From Andalucia godoyi (taxonomy: Eukaryota; Discoba; Jakobea; Jakobida; Andaluciidae), in contig VRVR01000042.1 of NCBI GenBank assembly GCA_009859145.1, positions 1 to 64,000 of the forward strand: 64,000 nucleotides of DNA, written 5' to 3'. Positions 49,475 to 59,185 of this stretch are shown one piece after another. Numbering within the stretch: position 1 is the first letter of the stretch; every line of letters begins with the position of its first letter. The notes beneath the pieces are model-generated. The model ran no database searches. It was not told the DNA's origin and saw nothing but the letters and a program-made list of their open reading frames with translations. Both the position numbers and the translations under genes were made by a program.

Positions 49475-49949
49475 CTCCACAGCATCCTCCTTTCTCTTCT
49501 CCCGTCCTCTCAATGCTTCCTCACGCGCTGGTACGGCTGCTGGTGCTGCGCCTTCTCAGCCTCAGGCGATGATGACCGGTCGGGCACACACACTCGCCCA
49601 GTCCCAGCCCCAGTCCCAGTCCCAGCCCCACTTCCAGCCTCCTCCTTCCTTGCCTGCACAGTCTCCGTCATCGCCGGCCTCGGGCGACGCTGAGCGCCGA
49701 CGAGCACTTGCTCTCAAGGCTCTTGAACAACGGCTCAGTACGAACCCCAGCACGAACCTCAGCACGAACCTGAACTCGAGCGCTTCTTCTAACCTCAATT
49801 CGAAGAGCAGCCGCAGTAACATTCCGGGCGCAGAACACAGTCGAGAGGACGACGAGCTTTCGGAGCCCACGGAAGAGACTCGTTTGTTGGTGTTTGAATC
49901 GGACGATGAGGCGGACGTCGAAGCTCCCAAATCTTCACTCCGACGATAA
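48660..49949 (+). CDS. TMEM115: TMEM115/DUF1751 rhomboid-like Golgi membrane protein
   Basis: 429 residues. After a Gly/Ser-rich N-terminus, residues about 30-245 hold six or so membrane helices in the rhomboid-pseudoprotease plan of TMEM115 (family also called PL6). These include YPVDVFPSGHFVWAFVTCGMVHASL (helix with the conserved Trp/Thr/His pattern), GGRVLDQVW, a PLDGLLGFFGAFTVVIKQ segment and WTFLRHLQKHPDGSRGDKLNPHLA. No catalytic Ser/His pair typical of active rhomboids is evident. The C-terminal 180 residues are disordered, with Gly-Ser, Gln-Ser-Pro and Thr-Asn-Leu-Ser dipeptide-type repeats (49433-49475, 49600-49635, 49738-49790). TMEM115 localises to Golgi cisternae in animals. Confidence 0.82.
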
Positions 49950-50111
49950 ACAGACAAGGAAATGGCCGTCCTCAAACAGCAGGAATTGTGAACAGAGAGG
50001 AAGCAAAATATTTTATTATTTTTTTATTATTATTTTATTATTATTATTATTTTATTTTTTTTTTACATGAACACAGAGAGGATAGGGTCCGTGTGTAGAA
50101 AAGGAGGAAGA

Positions 50112-53100
50112 TCATCGCTTCTTTTCGAATCGCTTGAGCGAAGCGGAAAGATCGGCGTCGTTCAGAATCGTCTTTGAAATGTACTCGTTGTGTGCCGCAA
50201 TCTCGATTCGCTTCGATCGTTCTTTTTTCTCACCTTCCGATGTATCATCTTGCATCTTCACGCTGGCCGTCGGCGTGACCGTTCTTGCTCCCAGCTGCGG
50301 GGGTTGCACAGGTTTCGTCGCCTGTTCAAGAGGACCGTGACCATGGCCGTCAGGATGCGTTCGTGCGCTGAGCGACTGTGACGTCTGGAGGGTCTCTCGA
50401 ACGTTCTTGTCGTCTTCGTCTTCCGAAGATTCGTCGTAGTATGCATCCTTGTAGACACGCTTGATCCCAGCAGCCTCGTTCTGCTTCTTCTTGGCCTCGA
50501 CAATGGACGTCTTCTTCTCTGACTTGAGCAGCGAGCGAGCGAGTCGTCCGGTTTCCTCGGACCGCGAAATCTGCTTGTAGAAATAAGCTTCTTGGATGAG
50601 ATCGTGGTCGGCCCACTCGGCGTTTTGCGCGCCCTGTTCCGCAGACATTGAGCTCAGAATACCGGACAAGCTCTTCTCGAGGGACTGCAGTGCCTCGCGG
50701 TCCTCGGAAATCGGCTTGATGTTTGCGTATTTCAGCTCAAAAAAGATATCCTGCCACGTCTCTGCTTCTCGCAACACTACATACTTTTTGACGCGACGCA
50801 GCAAGAGAACCTCGGATCGGTCAAGAGACTCTTCCGGGAACCCAAGCATGCACAGCAGAGAATACAGCTTCAAACGAATCTTTTCAGCATCACGCTCCGC
50901 AACTTGCAATTCTTTGCTCGGCACCAGGTTCTCTGTTCCGCTGTTCTCACCACTTGGCATCGCAGATCCTGCCGCGTTCGAGTTCGTGTTCTTTTCCAAC
51001 ATCGCATCCGTCGAAAGCAGATGGCCCGCGTTGAGCTCGTCGACAACAACATCATCAAAGTCCTGCGCTGAGTCAAATTCCTCATCGTTGCGCTGTGCAA
51101 CGTCAATGAACACGAAATGGTCGTTGTTGCGACTCTTGCGATTCTCATTGCGATTGCCCGCCGACGTGCTAGCGGCGTCAGAGCCGTCCTCGTCAATGTC
51201 CGACGACGAAATCTGCGAGATTTCTTCATCCTCCACTTCACCACGTCTTCTGTTATTGGACGAGGATGGCGCAGTGACGGCGGCGGAAGGCTGCGGAACA
51301 AATGCTTCCGACTGGATGGTGACCGTTCGGCTTCGAGGTGTCTGAAGCTGCTCAAGCAGGTGGTTCACAAGCGCCTTTTGTCGAAGTCGTTGTTGGATCT
51401 TGTCGGGATTGGCTTCAAAGGTCCGCATCGGCACGCGTTTTTCCTGTGCAGTCCAGTGCGAAAGCAGAATTTGGACTGCGGTTCGCTTCGACAGCGGCGA
51501 CACCCACGATAGAATTCGGTCGCGGGCTGCCCGGACAACAAGATCCTTCTTCTGATCACCAACGACTGTGATAATGTCCGCCATAAACGACAAGACCACC
51601 CGCTGCACTGCGTCGACGGATGCCTCTAGTAATGTGCACAGTCTTCGAACACCATCTGCCGTGATGAACAATTCGCTCACATACGGATACATGCTCCAGC
51701 AGACATCGACAAGGAGAAGCAATACGTCGTTTTCTTCGATGCTGGTTGCAGGTCGAGGAGAAAGTCCATTCACAAGCGATCGGAAACACGCTTGAGGAAG
51801 CTGGCGCTTGAACAAATCCGATACTTCTTCTGGAAATGACTGAGAAACGGAGGATAATATAAGTGCGCATTCACGACGATCAGCAGAAATAATCGGCAGA
51901 TGTTCATCGGTTCGGAACCCTTGGTTCTGGAATGCCATCGGGAACAGTATCGGAAGGCATATTTCCTGCGCGAATGCAGAAAATGCCTCGTCCTCCGTAA
52001 CGACAAGTGCATAGCGCGATACCTCGGACGAGGCAATGGTGCGCAACAGAACAAGTGTGGCTGCAAACAGCGGTCGCGCTTCATCGGACGCAACGGCCCA
52101 CACGGACTGGATTGCCTTCACTGTGGATGGAATAATGCCAAGCTCGGTAAGGATCGATGCACCGGCCTTGTCGCAAAGAGTCGACATGTGCTTGAATGCC
52201 AAAAGCCTGAAAATCTGCGTAACGGCTGAAGAATAAGGGGCAATGGTATGTCTGGACACATCTGCAAACATGAGAAGCTCGGACAAAAACCCAGACGGCC
52301 CAATCACGTAAAACTGGCCATCCAAATCATGGCTCTGGGATCCAATAACAGTCAAAAACGACCAGCACCATTGTCGGAACTCCACGTCTTCGTTCGACGC
52401 AGACTGGGTGAACGGCTTCACCAAGACGTTTCGCGGGATCCCCGCTTTCGATGTCGACTGGTCTGACGTATCCGCCGCATCCTGCACCATCTCTGATGCG
52501 GCCTTGTCTTGAAATTCGGCAGATACACAGTGCACAGCAATCAAGTGCAGCGCCCCGATGTCGCGAAGATGGACGCATGCAGGCGGGTATCGCTCTGCAA
52601 GAACACAAAGCAACACCACGACATCATTTCGCAACTCCTTTTCCTGCACTCGGTACCCTTGGTCCAGCAGCCTTGCAAGCAGCTTCACGAGAACGTGACA
52701 CGAGTGCCAAGACCCGATGATTTCGCAAGCTCGCGGAACCCCGTCCAAGATCCTTGACACCACATCTAAACTCCAGAACAGAATCTGAGACTTAACATCA
52801 TGGTGCGCGACATCCAAATTGTCCACGAGCCGAGCGACTACTCCTGTCTCGCAAATCCGCTGTGCAACAGTAGCATTTCGAGACAGCTCGCCAATCAAAC
52901 GAACGACATTCACTCGCAACTTTTCCATTCCCTCCAACTGTCTTCCGCTAAAATTAAACTGCAGCGACGACGCAACGGACGATGCCGAGGCATTTGCAGA
53001 GTCACTTGCATCTGCGGATGGTCCTGTGAAGTTGTCGTTGGCGTTGGTGCTGTTCTTGGAGGCCGGAAATGACAAGGCAACCAAGAGAGCGCATGCATCT

Positions 53101-53885
53101 TCCGCAATATGCGAGTCGTGAAGTGCCGCCATAAGCAGCGTATCCGACGTCAGCACCCTCCCTACTCGCGAGTTTGCTGCAAACAGCGGCACTTGCTTTC
53201 CTGCCGTGGCTTTGATATTCAGCGTTGTGGTGAGCTGCAGCACAGCCGTCTCGTCCAGTGGACTTAGCTTTTCTCCGTCCGCAACACTCGTCGTCTTCGT
53301 CTTCGTCTTCGTCCCCGTACCCGTACCCGTACCCATCTTCCTTCTTGCTGTTGTCGTCAGTCCAATTCCCTTTTCCTCTTTGGAAAACACCTTTTCCGCC
53401 ATGGATTTGGCAGCATCGCACAGCTCGAGCAACACCAGCACAGTCTCAAGGACCAAGTCAAGCAGCAAGCTCTCCCGCGAAAGCACCGACACATCATAGG
53501 TGAACGCAAACAGAACTGACCCAACTACAGACAGCAAGTCCACAAACGCCGGGAAGACATGAAACGATTCAAACGCAGAACTCGACGCAGAAAGAGGCCT
53601 TCGAAGCAATCGTAAAAGCTTGATAAACGAAGGAACAAGCATCTTCACAGCACTGCGATTACTTCCGCCCTCCGACTCCCCGAGACTCGTGAGTTGCGTC
53701 TGGATGTTCGACAGCGTAATCGAGATAATATGCGACACGGTCTCAATATCCTTCGGATTCACTCCGCCTGTGAACTCTGCGTCCGAACACGCCTTCGACA
53801 GCGCCGCTGCATGTCGCTCAAACATCGATTGCGTATACTTGTTTGTGTACAGCTCAAGAAGCCCCGACCATCGCGCAGACGACAT
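50112..53885 (-). CDS. ARM-repeat protein, CFAP69-like (cilia/flagella)
   Basis: 1257 residues, built mainly of helices in HEAT/ARM-like pairs (about 60-860). The late part (about 1010-1140) shows a distinctive sequence: a hydrophobic repeat LRVYSLLCMLGFPEE-like stretch, LRRVKKYVVLREAETWQDI, IKPISEDREALQ, LIQEAYFYKQI. The order of W-[QN]-[ED]-I, then a conserved [VI]-[RK]-P-[VI] and a coiled helix fits CFAP69, needed for sperm tail and olfactory cilia, though I have no alignment. An acidic Asp/Ser-rich part and a TG/TK dipeptide run (53289-53335) are lineage-specific. The assignment is tentative; the gene call itself is firm. Confidence 0.6.
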   Translation of the reverse strand: MSSARWSGLLELYTNKYTQSMFERHAAALSKACSDAEFTGGVNPKDIETVSHIISITLSNIQTQLTSLGESEGGSNRSAVKMLVPSFIKLLRLLRRPLSASSSAFESFHVFPAFVDLLSVVGSVLFAFTYDVSVLSRESLLLDLVLETVLVLLELCDAAKSMAEKVFSKEEKGIGLTTTARRKMGTGTGTGTKTKTKTTSVADGEKLSPLDETAVLQLTTTLNIKATAGKQVPLFAANSRVGRVLTSDTLLMAALHDSHIAEDACALLVALSFPASKNSTNANDNFTGPSADASDSANASASSVASSLQFNFSGRQLEGMEKLRVNVVRLIGELSRNATVAQRICETGVVARLVDNLDVAHHDVKSQILFWSLDVVSRILDGVPRACEIIGSWHSCHVLVKLLARLLDQGYRVQEKELRNDVVVLLCVLAERYPPACVHLRDIGALHLIAVHCVSAEFQDKAASEMVQDAADTSDQSTSKAGIPRNVLVKPFTQSASNEDVEFRQWCWSFLTVIGSQSHDLDGQFYVIGPSGFLSELLMFADVSRHTIAPYSSAVTQIFRLLAFKHMSTLCDKAGASILTELGIIPSTVKAIQSVWAVASDEARPLFAATLVLLRTIASSEVSRYALVVTEDEAFSAFAQEICLPILFPMAFQNQGFRTDEHLPIISADRRECALILSSVSQSFPEEVSDLFKRQLPQACFRSLVNGLSPRPATSIEENDVLLLLVDVCWSMYPYVSELFITADGVRRLCTLLEASVDAVQRVVLSFMADIITVVGDQKKDLVVRAARDRILSWVSPLSKRTAVQILLSHWTAQEKRVPMRTFEANPDKIQQRLRQKALVNHLLEQLQTPRSRTVTIQSEAFVPQPSAAVTAPSSSNNRRRGEVEDEEISQISSSDIDEDGSDAASTSAGNRNENRKSRNNDHFVFIDVAQRNDEEFDSAQDFDDVVVDELNAGHLLSTDAMLEKNTNSNAAGSAMPSGENSGTENLVPSKELQVAERDAEKIRLKLYSLLCMLGFPEESLDRSEVLLLRRVKKYVVLREAETWQDIFFELKYANIKPISEDREALQSLEKSLSGILSSMSAEQGAQNAEWADHDLIQEAYFYKQISRSEETGRLARSLLKSEKKTSIVEAKKKQNEAAGIKRVYKDAYYDESSEDEDDKNVRETLQTSQSLSARTHPDGHGHGPLEQATKPVQPPQLGARTVTPTASVKMQDDTSEGEKKERSKRIEIAAHNEYISKTILNDADLSASLKRFEKKR

Positions 53886-54452
53886 CTTTTTTCCCGATAT
53901 TCGTTAACTATTATGACCAATCAACAAACAAATACAAATACAAACGCAAAAAATATCTATATGTGTGCATGAAAAATAATATATATAAAAACTAAAATGA
54001 AGAAAAACGGAATACAGACTTTTACAGCTCTTATTTTCATGTTTTTTTTCAAACGGCAAAGACGGAGGTGAGGCCCACTACAGTCGGTGCATCGTTTACG
54101 ACTGCGGATGCCGCTCGATGGTGCGGGAAGTGACGGTTCACTGAACAGTTCTACAAGATGTTCGACTCTGCAACGGGACGATGTCAGAAGTAGCCTTTCG
54201 TCGTTAGTAGTAGTACTTCGGGAAGGAAAAGACAAGACGGAAGGGAGGAGAGGGAATGGAAGGATTCGTTTTGTTTTGTTTTTCCTCCTTTTTCTTTCTT
54301 CTTTCTTCTTTCTTCTTTCTTCTTTCTTCTTGAATTTTATTGTTATTATTTTCATTTTTTCATAACGTATAAAAGAAGTCCAAGTTGCACTGCTTTGACA
54401 CTGGCATTGTTTTTCAACGACAAGAAGGAAAAAAAAGACGAGAAAGAAAAGA
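53886..54452. other. spacer with TTCTTTC heptamer array, no gene seen
   Basis: 567 bases before the BAR gene. A run of TTCTTTC units lies at 54290-54332. No other feature recognised. Confidence 0.5.
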
Positions 54453-55409
54453 ATGTTGCGAAAGTTGACGATTGGAACGGAGCGGATGCTGCAGAAGATG
54501 GGTCGTCAGCATGGGTCTGAGACGCCGGAAGCGTTTGAGGATGCAAACGCAAAGTTCAAGGCGCTGTGCAGCCATTATGAGCAGGTTGCGAAAGTTGCCA
54601 AGAACTTTACGCTGTGTTCCGCAGATTACTCGGATGCGGGATACAAGTGGGCGGAGGCGATGCTCGAGTACGGCCGCACCTCTTCGACGGAACTTGGGGT
54701 GTGTCTTGTGAAGTTTGGGAACAAGCTCGAGTCGATCATGGAGCTTCAAAGCGGGCTGGAGAGTGCCGTAACAGACGAGGTTCTGAAGGCATCCACGCGG
54801 TTCTTGAAGGAAGACGCACCGAACGCCGCGCACTCAAAGTCGACGTACAAGCAGAACAAATACGAGTATGACAGAGTCCATGCGAGTCTCGAGAAGACGC
54901 GTGCCAAGCACGGGGCGTCGGATCCGAAAGTCCAGCTGGAAGAGCGCCGGGTCGAAGGAACCAAGAATGCTCTGGGCCTTGCGCTCGATGACGCGCTGAA
55001 GAACCTCAACCACGCGTGGGAAAAGGGCGACTACGAGTATCTCAAGAGCGTGTTGGCCGTCATGAAGGCGTTCGACAAGTACTTTACGCAAGGAACAGAC
55101 ATCATCCAGAGCATCCGGCCGTACATGGCCCAGCTCGAGGAGGCCGTCCAGCATGCCGAATCGTCCAGGTCCACGGGGGTAGCAGCAGCAGCGACAGGGT
55201 CGCCAGCAGCTTTAGCAACCGTGGACGGAACAGAACCAAGCGGTGGGAGCGCTCTCGTCAAGGAAAGTCCCGAGGCGTCACCGACCCATGCTCCACACTC
55301 CAGTCCAAACCCTCTGGTTCTCGGATCTGCAAACGGACCATCGCAAACTGGACACGGCCCAATCTCCGAGAACCTCTACTCGACAACGCCCCAAACCGCA
55401 GACGTGTAA
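54453..55409 (+). CDS. BAR-domain membrane-curvature protein
   Basis: 318 residues. Residues about 1-235 form a BAR domain: three long helices rich in charged residues. The opening MLRKLTIGTERMLQKMG resembles an N-BAR amphipathic helix. Typical sections include FKALCSHYEQVAKVAKNFTLCSADYSDAGYKWAEAM, KYEYDRVHASLEKTR and LAVMKAFDKYFTQGTDII. The last 80 residues are Ser/Thr/Pro-rich and disordered, with no SH3 or PH domain. BAR proteins dimerise and bend membranes in endocytosis. The ATG follows a purine-rich 5' flank. Confidence 0.9.
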   Translation: MLRKLTIGTERMLQKMGRQHGSETPEAFEDANAKFKALCSHYEQVAKVAKNFTLCSADYSDAGYKWAEAMLEYGRTSSTELGVCLVKFGNKLESIMELQSGLESAVTDEVLKASTRFLKEDAPNAAHSKSTYKQNKYEYDRVHASLEKTRAKHGASDPKVQLEERRVEGTKNALGLALDDALKNLNHAWEKGDYEYLKSVLAVMKAFDKYFTQGTDIIQSIRPYMAQLEEAVQHAESSRSTGVAAAATGSPAALATVDGTEPSGGSALVKESPEASPTHAPHSSPNPLVLGSANGPSQTGHGPISENLYSTTPQTADV

Positions 55410-55740
55410 TAATGATCCGATGCCGAAATCCGCCCACTGTAAAAATGTTCCGTGTTTGTATTTTGTATATCCTCTGTTTCTTCCTGTTTCGGAGAATTCC
55501 GTCGGCAGTTTTTCTTTTTATGGCAAAAAAAATGCGGATAAAATGGAGGGGATATTTATAAACTTTTCTTGAATCCCCGCCCTGTGTTTCCGACAGGTCT
55601 GATGCGTGATGCGTGATGAGTACGCGATGAGAAGGAGTCGTGGGTCATCCATCCAAAGATCACGAGGGAGTTTGTATAAGATTGTTTATTGAAAGAACAG
55701 CAGCACAGAATACTGAAAAGCGGGAAAGAGAGACAGAGAT
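55410..55740. other. spacer, no gene seen
   Basis: 331 bases between two co-oriented genes, with poly-A tracts at 55525-55532. No feature recognised. Confidence 0.4.
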
Positions 55741-58470
55741 ATGCAAAACGGAACAGGGCCGGCGAATGGGGATCGCGGCGAAGCGAAACGGCGCGGTGGG
55801 TTCGAAAGAATTCCAAGTGCTCCAACATCAATTGCTTCGCAGCTAAATGCTCTTCTACGAAAGCAGATTGTACTGCAGATGCGTCAGAAAAAGACGAACT
55901 GCCTGCAGATTATGTTTCCGTTGCTGCTGCTGATTTTTCTGTTGCTTGTGTCTTTGCTTTCAAAGAGTCTGACGGCAACCACAACAGACGATCTTCCCTA
56001 TCCGATTCCGATTCCCGGAGTGATCAGCAAGCTCAGCAGAACGGGATCCGTAGCTCCCATTTTCCCGTACGCGATCGGAAACTCTGCGATTTCGTCGAGC
56101 GCAGTTGCGGATTTTCTGGCCGGGTTTGTGCCGAATAACACATTCAGCAGCTTCGGGAAGGGCTATTTTCCAGGATATCCACCGTTTCAACAGTATCAAA
56201 GCAAGGCAGACGTGGACAAATACATGTATGATACGTTCGGGAATGGGGCGAATGTTGCATCGGGAATTCTCATCCAGGGGCTCAATGCATCGCAAGGACT
56301 GACCATCACGCTATACTATAACGGAACGGTCGAGGAGACCGGTGGACCAGTCGCAGGTGCGTCTCTATTGTTGGACGACGTCCCAGGACCTCTGTTTTCC
56401 TCCATGCGGTCATTCATGAAAATGTGCGGAGCGCTGCAAAATAAGCAGCTAAACTATGTGGTGCAGTATCAGAAACTACCGCAGAAGAGCCGGGACACCT
56501 ACTTCGATTTTGTGGTATTCGTGCAAACGATCTATTACACGTGGATTCTGCACTTCTTGATGCCTGTGTTTGTCGAAGCGATTGTGTTTGAAAAGGAGTA
56601 CAAACTGAGGAACATGATGAAGATGATGGGGCTGCGAGGGCATGTCTACTGGACGGTGCAGTACTTGTTTGACTGGATTCTGTACTTGCTGGACCTCGCC
56701 GTGTTGATCGTGTTTGGAATCATCTTGCAACTTCGCTTCTTTACAATGAACAACCCTGGGCTGTACATCCTGCTATTCCTCATCTGGGGATTTACCATGG
56801 TCGGCATGTCTCTGTTTGCGTCCACGCTCTTTCGAACAACGCGAGCGTCCACAATCGCCCTGTATTTCTATGTCCTCATCGCCGGCATTGCAGCCGAAGT
56901 GACCAACCAGATGCTCATGAGCGAGCCTGACACCTCTACGTTTTCACTCACGTTTCCATCCATCATCCCGACGTTTGCGCTGAACCGTGGACTGCGGTAC
57001 TTGTCGCTCGCATCTGCAGATCCGCTGCCCGGAATGACATTTGCCGATGCAAACGAAGGAGACAACAAGATGTGGGAAATCTACGGACTGCTCATTGGAG
57101 AAGGAGTCGTCTTGTACTTGCTCTTCTTTTTCATTGAGTACTGGCAGAAGATCGCAGTCTACCTTGGCATTGGTGCATATGCCCGGGCTTCAAAACTGGA
57201 GAAGCAGATCGCAGGAGACGCACATCTGAAGAGTATGGCTGAGCCGGCCGATGTGCGAGAAGAGCGCCTCAGAGTGGACCATATGATGGAGTACATGGGC
57301 CGCGGGTCGATGTTGTCTGCCGACGAAACGCAGATGGCTACGAAGGCCGACCAGGCCGCATCGCTGGATTCCGAGGCATTATCACCCTTGTCGTCCCCGA
57401 TGTCGAAGTCTTGTCATGCTGCCCACGCCACGGAAGAAGAGTTCCGAGGAGTGGTCATCCGAAACATGAACAGGCGGTACGTAACGGCGGATCATGAGGT
57501 GCAGGCGGTGGACAATGTATCGATGTTGATTCCTGAAAACAGCCTCATTGCGATGATTGGACATAACGGAGCTGGAAAGACGACGTTGATCTCCATACTG
57601 ACCGGGCTCATTCCGCCCACGTCTGGAGAAGCCTCAGTGGGCGGCTACGATATCGTTCAGGAAATGGATCACATTTACTCGTTTATGGGCATGTGTCCGC
57701 AGTTTGACACGCTTTGGCCTGACCAAACCGGTCGCGAGCATCTCTTGTTCTATGGCCGGCTCAAAGGACTCAAAGGAAAGCCGCTCATGCAAGCCGTGGA
57801 CAATGCGCTCAAGACGGTCAACCTGGTGGATTTCCAGCACACTCGGTCCAGTGGATACTCGGGAGGAATGCGCAGACGTCTGTCGGTTGCCATTGCAATG
57901 ATTGGAGACCCAAAAATCATCTTTCTTGACGAGCCAACTACGGGTCTCGATCCACATATGCGACGAGAAGTCTGGGATGCGATCCAGAACGCAAAGAAAG
58001 GGCGGTCGATGATTCTAACGACGCATTCCATGGAAGAAGCAGATGCTCTTTCAGACCGAATTGCCATTATGCATCACGGACGTCTCGTTGCGATCGGCCA
58101 CTCTGAAAAGCTCAAATCGTCTTTTGGAGCCGGTTATCGGCTTACGGTGTCTCTGGACAACTATGTGGAAAATGACCCAAAGATCAGGGCGTTCGTGTGT
58201 GAAAACTGGGCAGGTGCAAAATGCGTGGACTCTTTGAACGGGACATCGCACTTCAACATTCCGTACGCTTCAGTTCAGCTCCCAGACGTCTTTCGAAAAT
58301 TTGAGCAAGTTCGCGGAACCTACAGCATCAAAGACTGGGGTGTTTCGAAAACAACTCTTGAAGAAGTGTTCAGCATTCTCACGTCGAAAACGCACTCTTC
58401 CAGCCACCTCTTTTCTGCTCCAGAGGCCCAACCCGCGGTATCCTCTCCGAGTTCTGCTGCCGAGCCATAG
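55741..58470 (+). CDS. half-size ABCA-type ABC transporter
   Basis: 909 residues: one membrane half followed by one nucleotide-binding domain. An N-terminal helix (about 60-75, MFPLLLLIFLLLVSLL) is followed by a large lumenal loop. Then come a cluster of helices (about 260-480, including YYTWILHFLMPVFVEAIVFEKE and FDWILYLLDLAVLIVFGIIL) and a linker with the ATPase (about 560-860). ATPase motifs are Walker A GHNGAGKTT (about 606), MCPQFD with the Q-loop, signature YSGGMRRRLS (about 706), IIFLDEPTTGLDP and H-loop TTHSMEEAD (about 760). The TTLEEVF motif near the C-terminus is typical of ABCA proteins, which move lipids. Half-size ABCA transporters are known mainly from plants and protists. It may dimerise. 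Confidence 0.93.
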   Translation: MQNGTGPANGDRGEAKRRGGFERIPSAPTSIASQLNALLRKQIVLQMRQKKTNCLQIMFPLLLLIFLLLVSLLSKSLTATTTDDLPYPIPIPGVISKLSRTGSVAPIFPYAIGNSAISSSAVADFLAGFVPNNTFSSFGKGYFPGYPPFQQYQSKADVDKYMYDTFGNGANVASGILIQGLNASQGLTITLYYNGTVEETGGPVAGASLLLDDVPGPLFSSMRSFMKMCGALQNKQLNYVVQYQKLPQKSRDTYFDFVVFVQTIYYTWILHFLMPVFVEAIVFEKEYKLRNMMKMMGLRGHVYWTVQYLFDWILYLLDLAVLIVFGIILQLRFFTMNNPGLYILLFLIWGFTMVGMSLFASTLFRTTRASTIALYFYVLIAGIAAEVTNQMLMSEPDTSTFSLTFPSIIPTFALNRGLRYLSLASADPLPGMTFADANEGDNKMWEIYGLLIGEGVVLYLLFFFIEYWQKIAVYLGIGAYARASKLEKQIAGDAHLKSMAEPADVREERLRVDHMMEYMGRGSMLSADETQMATKADQAASLDSEALSPLSSPMSKSCHAAHATEEEFRGVVIRNMNRRYVTADHEVQAVDNVSMLIPENSLIAMIGHNGAGKTTLISILTGLIPPTSGEASVGGYDIVQEMDHIYSFMGMCPQFDTLWPDQTGREHLLFYGRLKGLKGKPLMQAVDNALKTVNLVDFQHTRSSGYSGGMRRRLSVAIAMIGDPKIIFLDEPTTGLDPHMRREVWDAIQNAKKGRSMILTTHSMEEADALSDRIAIMHHGRLVAIGHSEKLKSSFGAGYRLTVSLDNYVENDPKIRAFVCENWAGAKCVDSLNGTSHFNIPYASVQLPDVFRKFEQVRGTYSIKDWGVSKTTLEEVFSILTSKTHSSSHLFSAPEAQPAVSSPSSAAEP

Positions 58471-59185
58471 TTCACGGATTTGCAATTTTACATCACCGGT
58501 AGCACACATCACTCTTGTTCGGTTTGTGCGAGCACTCTCCACGTTCATTATTTGTTATTATATTTTTTTTCCCTGACACATTACTTGATCATAAAGCTCG
58601 AACAATGCTCCATACCTGGTGGGTGACTCGATGTTTGTTCTGCAGGTGTGAACCTTTCTTTTTGTTGCCACCTCCTCCCCCCTCCCCCCTCCCCACTTCA
58701 CAGACGAAGGATGCCGATGGTGTCGCAGTGTGTTGTCATTATCACACAACTAACCCATGTCGTCAATAAATGGGAGCTGCGACTGAATGCTGGCGAGTCT
58801 GCCCAATCCCGACAAAGATCGTGGATTTGCGAAAACGACAAAACCCACGATTTTTTAATCCGTACGCCAAGACATTCCCTTTCAACACAAAAGAAAAACG
58901 AATCCTCAAGCATCAACTTGATCCTTCCTCAATCATGCATTGTTTTTCCACAAAGTTCAAACGCTGACTTGAATCTTGCCTTGAAGTCTGTGCGTCGAAG
59001 TTCGTGTCTCCACTTTCTGCTATTGGTGTTCTTCCTCCTCCTTTTCTGTTTTTGTTTTGCTATTGATTTTTTGGCTTTACCTTCTTGAAGAAGAAAGAAA
59101 AAAATTGTTTTAATATTTTTTAATAATTAATTTGCTTTGACGTGGGCCGGTGTTCTGGGTTAATCAAGTATTGCTGGAGAAAAAA
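58471..59185. other. intergenic region, shared motif near Rpt1, no gene seen
   Basis: 715 bases. A GAAGTTCGTGTCTCC motif at about 58997-59011 recurs at 31362-31376 upstream of another gene. The last 60 bases are AT-rich before the Rpt1 ATG. Confidence 0.4.
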
